DNA from: Candidatus Avanaerovorax faecigallinarum
Lineage (GTDB): Bacteria; Bacillota; Clostridia; Peptostreptococcales; Anaerovoracaceae
NCBI GenBank assembly: GCA_019113145.1
Contig: DXHZ01000095.1
Coordinates: 1 to 44,501 of the forward strand
Length of the DNA stretch: 44,501 nt
Direction: 5' to 3'
Part shown: piece by piece, positions 32,608 through 42,600 of the stretch
How the letters are laid out: every line of letters starts with the position of its first letter
Position numbering within the stretch: position 1 is the first letter of the stretch
Program-made: the position numbers and the translations under genes
The notes under the pieces: model-generated
Told to the model about the DNA's origin: nothing
The model's database searches: none
Seen by the model: only the letters and a program-made list of their open reading frames with translations

Positions 32608-34755
32608 TTGGTAAGTTCAATGGAAATCAAGTATAATAGAGTAAAAATACGAATCGGCGTAGTGATTGTTTCTATGTTTACTATGCTCTTGTTGTCGTTT
32701 TTTTGCGCAGATAAAGCGTATGGAGCGAATGCTGATAATGCAAGTGCTCAAATTACATCGGCAGTCGGAGCGAATATTAGGAACAGTGCAAGTATTAACG
32801 GGTCGGTTGTTGGGGCAATACCATATAATGCGGGAGCGGATGTAATCTTTGAAAAGTACACTAAGAAAGGCAGTACTGACGTTACAGATATATGGTATAA
32901 GGTTTCCAGCATTTATGGAAACGGCTATGTACGTGCGGATTTGGCAACATTGGATTACAGCGGTACCACGGGGAAAGCTACAACAAACGTAAATGTACGC
33001 GTTGGTCCGGGAACTGAATATGAAAAGAAAGGTATACTTACAGAAGGCGAAACAGTTCAAGTCGTATTAGATGTTATCAATGCTGATGGGGAAAGTTGGA
33101 ATAAAGTTTTTTATGGTGATGGATATTATTATATTTCAGCCCAATACATTTCAGGGGTCAATGACATAGACGGCGAAGAAGGCGATGAAGAAGGTGATTT
33201 TGAACAGTTACTCGCAGAATTTCCAGACAGCTACAAAGCGGCATTGACTGCCTTGCATACCGAGCACTCAAATTGGACCTTCAGAGCAAAAAAGCTTGAC
33301 TATACATGGCAAGAAGCTCTCGATGCACAGTGCGCTAATGTAAATGCCAATCTTGTTCAAAACAATTTTGCTGATTCATATAAAGCAGTTCAGTGTGGAA
33401 CATATGATTTTACAAATCATAAATATATAGGCAAGGACGGAGCAAACTGGGTAGCAGCATCCAGGCAGGCGGTGGCCTATTACATGGATCCAAGGAACTG
33501 GTTGAGCGAGGATTATATATTTATGTTTGAGCCGCATATATATGATCCATCGTATCAGACTAAAAGTCTTGTAAGTAATATATTGTCCGGTACAGCTTTA
33601 CCTAATGTAGATACAAATGCGGCGTCATATTATATTGAGGCTGCGAATGAATATGGGATAAGTCCGGTTTTTTTGGCGTCAAAAACCAGATTAGAACTTG
33701 GAACAAGCGCATTTTGTGTAGACGGACACAGCTTCACATATAACGGGAAGAATTATTCGAACTGCTACAATGTATACAATATAGGCGCAGTTGATAGCAG
33801 TGACGGTAGTGCAGCAACGAAGGGACTGGTTTACGCTGTATCCGGGACAAGTTACGGCAGACCGTGGAATACGCTGAAAAAAGCCGTAGTAGGTGGGGCA
33901 TCGTTTATTGCGAATGATTTTGTTAATAACAATCAGTACACATCGTATACAGAAAGGTACAATGTATACAATGGATTGGGAAGCGTAGGTACGCACCAGT
34001 ATATGACATCGATTTTTGCTGCCACCACTGAAGCGTCGATAAGCCGAAACACATTCAACACTTTTGGCGTTCTGGATGAACCGTTTACGTTTGAAATACC
34101 TGTATATCAGGATATGCCATCATCGGCGGCTAAAAAACCGGGAGCAGGCAATAATAACAATTATCTCGATTCTTTAGCAGTATATGACGGAACCATCCAG
34201 AAGGCGTTAGATAAGACCTTTAACAGATTTGCCACATCATACAAGCTTAAGACAGAAGTACATTCCGACGTAACATCTTTAGATATAGTGGCAAAAGCAA
34301 ACGCGTCTGATGCAAAAATATCGGTAGGCGGCAACGATAATCTGAAGATTGGAGAAAATACGATTACCATAAAGGTTACGTCATCGAGCGGCCTGGTTAG
34401 AAACTACTATATAACTGTGGTGAGAAGCACTGGCACGCCTACGGAGCCGGCAGAACCATCAGCGCCGGAAGTTCCGGGGAATGTAGAAGCGACGAGAAAG
34501 AGCAGCACAAGCATAGGAATCACATGGACAGGATGTATCGGGGCTACGAACTATCAGGTATATAAGTCAACTACGGGGAAGGATAAGACGTTCTATCTGC
34601 TGTCCACAGTAGGAGCAGATAAGAGATCTCTGACTCATATAAACCTGAAGACGGGCAGCAAGTACTATTACAAAGTACGCGCATATAAAGTGGTAGACGG
34701 AAAGAAAGTTTACAGTGAATTTTCACCCGTAGTCAGTGCGACAGCAACACAGTAA
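32608..34755 (+). CDS. Secreted SH3b/glucosaminidase with Fn3 domain
   Basis: An exported peptidoglycan hydrolase of about 715 aa. AAGGAG sits eight bases before TTG 32608, which I take as the start; ATG 32620 is an alternative in the same frame. A signal peptide (IGVVIVSMFTMLLLSFFCA, cut near AYGANA) is followed by two bacterial SH3 domains (first 170 residues). A glucosaminidase-like domain follows (about 200-490) with candidate catalytic Glu363 in KTRLELGTSAF and the NVYNIGAVDSSDG stretch. Next is a cadherin-like beta-sandwich (LDSLAVYDGTIQKALDKTF, ending in YYITVVRS). A C-terminal Fn3 domain has YQVYKSTTGKDKTFY and YYYKVRAYK. It should cleave the glycan backbone during wall turnover. Confidence 0.87.
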   Translation: MVSSMEIKYNRVKIRIGVVIVSMFTMLLLSFFCADKAYGANADNASAQITSAVGANIRNSASINGSVVGAIPYNAGADVIFEKYTKKGSTDVTDIWYKVSSIYGNGYVRADLATLDYSGTTGKATTNVNVRVGPGTEYEKKGILTEGETVQVVLDVINADGESWNKVFYGDGYYYISAQYISGVNDIDGEEGDEEGDFEQLLAEFPDSYKAALTALHTEHSNWTFRAKKLDYTWQEALDAQCANVNANLVQNNFADSYKAVQCGTYDFTNHKYIGKDGANWVAASRQAVAYYMDPRNWLSEDYIFMFEPHIYDPSYQTKSLVSNILSGTALPNVDTNAASYYIEAANEYGISPVFLASKTRLELGTSAFCVDGHSFTYNGKNYSNCYNVYNIGAVDSSDGSAATKGLVYAVSGTSYGRPWNTLKKAVVGGASFIANDFVNNNQYTSYTERYNVYNGLGSVGTHQYMTSIFAATTEASISRNTFNTFGVLDEPFTFEIPVYQDMPSSAAKKPGAGNNNNYLDSLAVYDGTIQKALDKTFNRFATSYKLKTEVHSDVTSLDIVAKANASDAKISVGGNDNLKIGENTITIKVTSSSGLVRNYYITVVRSTGTPTEPAEPSAPEVPGNVEATRKSSTSIGITWTGCIGATNYQVYKSTTGKDKTFYLLSTVGADKRSLTHINLKTGSKYYYKVRAYKVVDGKKVYSEFSPVVSATATQ

Positions 34756-34794
34756 GTGGGGATAGTAATTCGAAATGATGAATAAGTAGTGTTT

Positions 34795-34837
34795 TTTAGG
34801 ACATGAGTGCATTGCATGCAGATGCTCATGTCCTAAA
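34795..34837 (+). repeat. Perfect 13-bp inverted repeat before the TagG-like gene
   Basis: TTTAGGACATGAG and CTCATGTCCTAAA are perfect complements around a 17-nt loop that itself contains TGCAT repeats. It lies 40 bases after the glucosaminidase stop and 44 before the exporter start. It could be a terminator or attenuator (no T-run follows) or a protein-binding site. Confidence 0.65.
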
Positions 34838-34880
34838 GTTCTACAAAATTCAGAGCAAGAGGGAAAAGGAGAACTGTATA

Positions 34881-35687
34881 TTGAACATTTTAAAAGAAAT
34901 ACTGTTGGGTCATTTTATATACAGAAAGCAGCTTTTTAAATTGGCTAAAGCTGACATTGTAAAGACATACAAAGGTGCGGCACTGGGATGGTCATGGGCC
35001 GTAATAAGACCGGCAATTACTATATTTGTATATTGGTTTGCATTTTCGATAGGTGTACGCGTGAGCCGTGACGTTAATGGGTATCCGTACTTTTTATGGC
35101 TTATAGGTGGAATGATACCGTGGTTTTATATGCGTGATATATTTGTTGGAGGTGCCAGCTCACTTCGAAGGTATACATACCTTGTGACAAAGATTAAATT
35201 TCCGATATGCACGATACCTACATTCGTAAACTTATCTCTTTTCCTGATAAACTTAGGGCTTACAGTGATAATGCTGATACTGTATGCGGCTTTTGGGTAT
35301 ATGCCGGATATGTATTATCTACAGCTTCCGTTATATATGCTGATGATGTTTTTGATTTTTAATGCATGGGCTCTTTTTTCAGCCATGATATCGGCAATGA
35401 GCAGAGATTTTTTGAATTTGATTAAGTCAGTAACTATAGCTTTGTTCTGGCTGTCGGGTATAATGTATGATGTAAGTACCATAGGAGTAGACTGGATCAG
35501 AAAACTAATGCTGTTCAATCCTATAACCATAGTTGTAAACGGTTACAGGGACAGCCTTGTATATAAGCAGTGGTTTTGGGAACACCCGTCTCAGATGCGA
35601 AATTTCATCATAGTTTACATTGCCTTGATAGTGTTGTCTGTCTGGGCGTATAAGAAATTGAAGAAGGATGTGCCGGATGTACTATAA
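34881..35687 (+). CDS. TagG-like polysaccharide/teichoic acid ABC permease
   Basis: Membrane half of an ABC-2 exporter for lipid-linked wall polymers, 268 aa. I start at TTG 34881, eight bases after AAAGGAGA; an ATG at 34803 lies inside a strong inverted repeat and adds a non-membrane leader. The N-terminus has the typical interfacial stretch (YRKQLFKLAKADIVKTYKG followed by ALGWSW), and six hydrophobic helices follow, ending with the SVWAYKKLKKDVPDVL tail. It pairs with the ATPase 39 bases downstream. Together they would flip the polymer made by the TagF-like enzyme. Confidence 0.9.
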   Translation: MNILKEILLGHFIYRKQLFKLAKADIVKTYKGAALGWSWAVIRPAITIFVYWFAFSIGVRVSRDVNGYPYFLWLIGGMIPWFYMRDIFVGGASSLRRYTYLVTKIKFPICTIPTFVNLSLFLINLGLTVIMLILYAAFGYMPDMYYLQLPLYMLMMFLIFNAWALFSAMISAMSRDFLNLIKSVTIALFWLSGIMYDVSTIGVDWIRKLMLFNPITIVVNGYRDSLVYKQWFWEHPSQMRNFIIVYIALIVLSVWAYKKLKKDVPDVL

Positions 35688-35726
35688 TTCCGTTTTCCCG
35701 CGGAACAGATTAAAGGATGTATTATA

Positions 35727-36497
35727 ATGTGTGATAATGTAGCCATAAAATTTAATAGTGTAACGAAGGAATATAAGCTGTATAAAAATGATAAGCAGAG
35801 ATTGCGGGCGGTTTTTTTCAAAAAAGTAAAACCAAAATTGAAAAAGGCTATCGATAATGTAAGTTTTTCCATCGAAAAGGGCGAATCTGTAGCACTGTTT
35901 GGCAGGAACGGCGCCGGAAAATCAACGCTTTTGAAAATGATTACGGGCGTCATATATCCCACATCAGGCGATGTGACAGTAAACGGTCGAGTAAGCGCAC
36001 TGCTCGAGCTCACAGCGGGCTTTGACCCGGAATTTACAGGACGGGAAAACATTTACTTCAGAGGTCAGCTTATGGGTATGCGAAACGAGGAAATAAAGTC
36101 GATTGAGGATGAGATAATAGACTTTGCGGATTTAGGTGATTACATAGATCAGCCTGTAAGAACTTATTCAAGCGGTATGAAAGCTCGTCTGGGATTTGCC
36201 ATAAATGCTAATGTTAGACCTGAAATATTGATAGTGGACGAAGCTTTAAGCGTGGGGGATAAGGCCTTCAGGATTAAGTGTAATCGTAAAATCAACGAAA
36301 TAGTAAACAGCGGTGTAACATTTTTGTTTGTAACACATTCCACGAACGTCGCTAAAAACTTCTGTAAAAGAGGAATTGTAATGAAGAACGGCTCTATTAA
36401 ATATGATGGAAAAATAGATGAAGCTGCGGAGTTTTATGAAAAGATGGTAGACTCTGAGATAGCAGATAAAAGTAAATCAAAGAATAGAGCAAAATGA
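35727..36497 (+). CDS. TagH-like polysaccharide/teichoic acid ABC ATPase
   Basis: Cytosolic ATPase of the wall-polymer exporter, 256 aa. Walker A is GRNGAGKST near residue 68, and the subfamily motif [20 protein letters not shown] is typical of TagH/Wzt/RfbB. The signature is YSSGMKARL and Walker B is [12 protein letters not shown]. The short C-terminus lacks the substrate-binding extension of Wzt and the SH3-like tail of Bacillus TagH, so it is a minimal form. It follows the TagG-like permease on the same strand. Confidence 0.92.
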   Translation: MCDNVAIKFNSVTKEYKLYKNDKQRLRAVFFKKVKPKLKKAIDNVSFSIEKGESVALFGRNGAGKSTLLKMITGVIYPTSGDVTVNGRVSALLELTAGFDPEFTGRENIYFRGQLMGMRNEEIKSIEDEIIDFADLGDYIDQPVRTYSSGMKARLGFAINANVRPEILIVDEALSVGDKAFRIKCNRKINEIVNSGVTFLFVTHSTNVAKNFCKRGIVMKNGSIKYDGKIDEAAEFYEKMVDSEIADKSKSKNRAK

Positions 36498-36677
36498 GGG
36501 TACATAGTTCTATAAAAGGTGTGGTTAACAAAACTTAAAAATAGATTGAATATTCATTGTAAATATGATACTCTGATATCGAAGACGTGTATTTGTCTAG
36601 CGTGCAACGAGCATGTTTTATTAGCAGCACTGAAGAAGTGATATGTTGTTTGATAAGAATGTAAGGAGGATTGTGTA

Positions 36678-39600
36678 ATGCGATTGAAAGGCAAAAGTAT
36701 CATTGCTGTTGTAACAATATTGTCAATGATAGTAACGTTTTTTCCTACAATGGTTTATGCGCAGCCAATTGAAAGCAGCAAGGAAAGAAGTACCGGAACA
36801 TGGCAAGGTATACCAGACGGAGATATTTTAATTAATGATACCATCACAGATATTGCAGATGGTGTTGTTGAGCACGAAATTATTACAAATAATGAAAAGG
36901 GTGATGATCAGAAGATTGACTACGTTTGCGAAATCACTCCGAATGATAGCATAGAATTTGTTGCTGGATACGCAAATAATAGTACTGATAAATGGGATCT
37001 TGCCCAGACAACAGAACAGGCAGAAGCATATGAGCAGGATAATCCAGGCAAAACAGTAGTAGCTGCTGTTAATGCGGATTTCTTTAATATGGGTACAGGA
37101 CAGCCGAGAGGTGCTCTTGTCAGAGAAGGTAAGCAGATTCAAGGACCTAATGGCTGCTATTATTTTGGTGTGACAAAAGATGGTAAACCAGTAATCAGTA
37201 ATAGTTCAGACATGTCGAACCTGCAAATGGCAGTAGGAGGCGAGAGTTTTTTATTAGTGAAAGACGGAGAAGTCAACAATGAGGCTTCTGACTATGGCAG
37301 CATAGATTATAGCCGAACTGCTGTAGGTGTAAGAGAGGACGGCAGTGTGCTTTTGCTAGCCACATATGGTTTCAGAAATCCTATTTCATGTGGTCGAAAC
37401 TATAAAGAACTGGCTCAGATTTTCCAAAAAGAAGGATGTGTAACGGCTCTGGCACTTGATGGTGGAGGCTCGAGTACGTATTGTGCGCGTCCTGCAGGAA
37501 CGGATACGCTTGAGGTAAGAAATACACCGAGTGATGGGCAGGAGAGAGAAGTCAGCAGCACAATTTTGGTTGTTTCAAATGCTGTACAAACTGGTGTTTT
37601 TGAAAAAGCAGTCATTGAGCCAAATAATGAGTACTACACCCCTAATACCCAGATAGAATTTAAGGCAAAAGGTGTAGATACAGCAGGATTTCCTACTGAA
37701 TTACCCGAAGGATGTGAATTTACACTTGATGACAGCAGTGCCAAGATGGGAAAGATTGATGCGAAAAGTGGTTTATTCGAATCGAACGGAACTGCTGGAA
37801 CGGTTGCTGTAAATTTAGTTCATGAAGGGGAAATTATAGGCAACACCAGCATTAGCATACAGGCGCCGGATGAATTGTTATTTTCATCTGAAGAGATAAG
37901 CCTGGGATTTGAAGAAACGACGGATTTCGGATTAAAAGCGCGATATAAGGGCAATGAAGTAGCATACAAGGATGGGGATTTCAAATGGGAAATATCCAAT
38001 CCTGAAATGGGAACCTTTAAAGGTAATTTATTTACATCAGCAGATGGAGAAAGTTTAGAGGGTACTGTAACGGTTATATCTGCATTTGATAGTGATGTAA
38101 AAAATGATATTAAAGTTATAGTGGGGAAATTACCAACTGTAGTTTGGGATTTCGAAGATCGTGAAAATCAGGACGCGAGCGAATATTATAATTCTATTTT
38201 AACACATAGTAATTACGGAAGAGGTGGAAAGGAATCAATAGAGATAGTAAGTACAGATGACGACGAGCCTGTTCGGTTTGGTAAGAAATCCTTGAAATTA
38301 AACTATGATTTCACAGAATGTGGTGAAGTCACGGAAGGTGCTTGTATCGGAACGAAAGAGGCTATGGATATTCCCGGAACACCAACAGCAATTGGTGTGT
38401 GGGTGTATGCCCCGGAGGGTGTTGGCATAGAATATAATGGAGATGGTTCACAAGCCGGATTCTGGCTTCGCGGATATGTGAAGGACGGTTCGGGGACACA
38501 GGTGCCGTACGATTTCACACTGGAGCCTAAAGCAGAACCAGTCGCATCTGGCGAACAGCAGCCGGGAATATATTGGGAAGGATGGAAATACTTAGAAGCT
38601 GATCTTACAAAGATTAGTCCACCGTATTCCATTTCCCAGGGAATGACATTGCGGTTGATGTATGTTGCTGGAACCAAGATGGGTACAAAGACTGCAAATT
38701 CCATATATTTTGATAATCTTCAGTTTGTGTATGGAACTAATATAGACGATACTGAAAATCCAATTATTGATTCGATGCGAATCAATGATAAGGAAATCTC
38801 TGATCAATCCAAAGTTGATACATCTGTTGTAAATATAACTGCGGAATTCCATGATGTAGATGGGAAGTATATGTCGGGTATCGATTCAGAAGCGGTACGT
38901 ATGCAGATAGATGGTGTCAATGTAGTTGATAATGACAGGTATAATTACATAATTTCAGGTAATACCTGTATGGTAAATAATTTAGAGTTGACTGAAGGCA
39001 CCCATTCAGTGACTGTTGTAGCTAAGGATGTCGCTGGCAATGAAACTTCAGAAACCAGATATTTTACTGTAGATACGAACAGTGAAGAAAGAAAGCCGGC
39101 GATAAGTGTAAACCTTAAAAATGATGCGGCAGTGCTGGGACAAACAGTATCTCTTGATATTAGAAGTATCGGAAAGGGAGTTGGAGAAAGTTCGACGTCT
39201 ATTTCCTTAGGAAATATGTTTAAGGAAACTGAAGTCGTTGGGTCAGATGCATATGAAGTTGATTCGAAACTTAATAAATTAACTAATACTATTACCGTTA
39301 ATGCTAAGAAAAGAGGGGATATCGAATTAACAGATGATGAGCTTATCGCTACGATAACGGTTAAAGTTCCAGAAACTTTAAAAGAAGGCGATGAATTTAC
39401 ATATTCAGTAAAGGGCGGTTATTACATTACGGAAGACAATGCGTATGGGACTTTTTCTTCAAAAGGAGGCACCATTCCTGTTAATGCGCCGCTTAACATA
39501 GTTGCGGAAGATGTCACAATTGATTCAGGCGAGAATACAAAGATTCTGGTAGAGGATTCAGAGGGTAAGCCTGTTGAAAATGCAACGATTTACCTTATTG

Positions 39601-42600
39601 AAGAAAATGGGGAAAGAGAAATAGGGACAACAGATTCTTCAGGTATACTTGAAACAGATGAATTCGGAAAAACTGCTGCAACATACACCATATATGCAAA
39701 GAAAGACAATTTGATATCGTTTAGATATGACATTTCATCGTATGATGCGCAGGGTGATAGCAGCGGTAAGGCATATAGTGTAAGAAACAATGCGGTACGT
39801 GATTCTGCAACTCAGAGAAGTATCAGCTGGTTTAGTAATCCGCAAGTTAAAGAAAAGCAGATAATTAAATATGCTGAAGAAGGGAAAGACGACTGGAAGA
39901 CTTTAACTGCTGAAACTAAGGAGATAAAATTCACTAAAGGCGGAAACAAAGTGGCTAACGTGAGCAGTGTAGAATTGAGTAACCTGACGCCAAATACCAC
40001 GTACGTTTACCGTATAGGTCCTGAAGGAAATTTGTCAATAGAATACGAGTTTACGACCGATGCGGCCGGAAAGAGTCAGAACAGTTTCTTTGTAATAGGA
40101 GACATCCAGAGTGAAGATAAAAGTAATCTGTATGCCATTGTAGACAAATTAAAAGACGGAAAATATGATTTTGGTATTCAAACAGGGGATGCCACAGATG
40201 ATCCGATAAACTATGATGATTGGATAAAATTAGGGGAAGCGCTTGGTGTTAAAGGCCTTGGAGATGCTGAGCTGATTAGCGTTATGGGAAATCATGAGTT
40301 TAACGCAGACCCTACAGGATCTATAGCTTCTGCTGTATATAGTAATAAACACAGTGGCCCGGGCCAGGCTTACTCGATTAAGGTGGGAAACGTGTATATA
40401 GCTGTAATTAATTATGCAACCACCTTAACAGAGATGGAAAAAGCCGCAGAATGGCTTGTAGATGATGCAAAGAATACTAAAGCAACTTGGAAGATTCTTT
40501 GCACGCATCAGCCACCATATTTTACAAATTCAGTTGGAGGTAATGACATAGTATATAGCGTATTACCTGATGCTGCGGAAGAGGCAGGAATTGATGTTGT
40601 TTTCTCTGGTCATGACCATAGTTTTGCTAAAACTTATCCTTTAACTGATGACAATGTGGATAAGGAAAACGGAACAACATACTATATTGTAGGTGCTACT
40701 GGTGGCAAGGCTTACCCTATAACAACTCAGGATAAGTTTGATTATGAAAAGATATTTGAAGTGCAGCCTACTATAGATTATACGGCAACGTATTTGACGG
40801 CAACGGCAGATGAGGATACGCTTACTATCAGTATGCATGATTTACAGGATGGAATCATTAATACCACAGTGATTGATTCAAAATGTCATGTTCCGATGTA
40901 TGATGCAGAAACGGGAAATGTGGTATGTGAGCGTTGCGGAGATACATTGGAAAAGTATACTGGTGAAGTCAAAGATGGAGAAGGCAATGAATATTATTTG
41001 CTTAATGGAAAGATAAGAACAGGATGGATTACAGAAGGAAAGGAAATCAGATTTTATAATAGTGAGGGCATTCGCGAAAACGTATCCGTTCTGAAAGAAG
41101 TTGAATCCACATGCATAATAGATGGATATTGCATATATGAGTCAGAAAGCGGAGACCAGTATAAGCTGGATTACAACGATGCAGGCGGACATGCATATGT
41201 AGAGAAAGATGGCAAGTGGGTATGCCAGGAATGTAATCATGTGCGGGTAGAAATGGAAGATGTACAGGTTTCATTAAAAAACTATGACTTTACTTACACT
41301 GGAAAGGAGATTACTCCTTCAACTACAGCCATAGCGCCAGATGGAACGAAACTTTTAAAGCGCACGGAAACCGCATATCCGGATTACTACTCAGAGTATA
41401 TTGACAATGTCGAAGTGGGTGAAGCTACAGTTAAACTTACTGCAGCTAAATACGGTTACTATACCAACATAAATGATTGGTTCGGAAACTATAAAGGTTC
41501 CACAAGCGTACATTATACTATTCATCCGGATTTACCAAAAAGTGCAAACCTGGTTTATAAGAATGATGAAGCGATTTTAAGTTGGGAAGCAGCTAAAGCA
41601 GCGGATGAATATGTTATATACCAGTCTGTTAACGGAGGTAACTGGAAGGAAATAGGTAAAACAACCGAGAACAAGTATGTTGTTAAAAATGTAGATCAAG
41701 AGCATACTAAATTTTCGATTGGTACCAGAACAAAAGCTGATGGAAAAACATACGACTCACTTATAAAAAGGTTAGCGATAAGTATTAAACCTGATGTGGT
41801 AGTTAAAAATAAAGTGGACAGTGGATTACCTGCATTGAGTTGGGACAATAAATCCGGCGTTACTTATGAGGTATATCGTTCGACTTCATCGAATGGAAAA
41901 TTTGTAAAAGTATTTGAAACAAAAGGCTCCACATATACACATATTTCAGCTGCATTAGGCAAGACTTATTACTACAAAGTAAAAGCTATAATGAGTAAAA
42001 ATGAAGTTGCCTACAGTGATGTATATAAAGCCACCGCACGTTGCGGCAAGCCGGTGGAAATAACTTCGACTAATCGGGCTGTAGATGGAAAGCCGTCAAT
42101 GAAATGGTCAAAAGTTGAAGGAGCTGGCAAATATGAAGTGTACCGGTCAATAACTGGAAAGGAGGGTACTTTCTACAGGCAATATGTAACTACAGGCACA
42201 TCTTATGTAAATACTTCGGCTGAAGCGGGAACAACATACTATTATAAGGTAAGAGCAGTTTCCAATGGAACAGTAAAAGGTGTATTTAGTGACGTTATAA
42301 AAGTTACATGCATAAATAAGGAAATTGAGCTCATCAGAGGGCATCGTGTAACAGATGGAAAACCTACGTTAAAGTGGAATGATGTTGGAGTAAAGGGTGA
42401 ATATGAGGTATATAGATCTGTAAGTGGTAAAGAAGGTACTTTCTATCGAATATTTACCACAACTGGAACCACATATACGCATATATCAGCGACTCCATAT
42501 AAGACTTATTATTACAAAGTCAGACTGAGAACAGAAGACGGCATTGCCGGACAGTTTAGCGATGTTACATGGAATACCTGTGCAGATATGAGACTTGAAC

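Noticed and set aside
34803..34880. Upstream ATG start for the TagG-like permease
   Set aside because: It sits inside a perfect inverted repeat with no ribosome binding site, whereas TTG 34881 has AAAGGAGA at ideal spacing and gives the normal family N-terminus.
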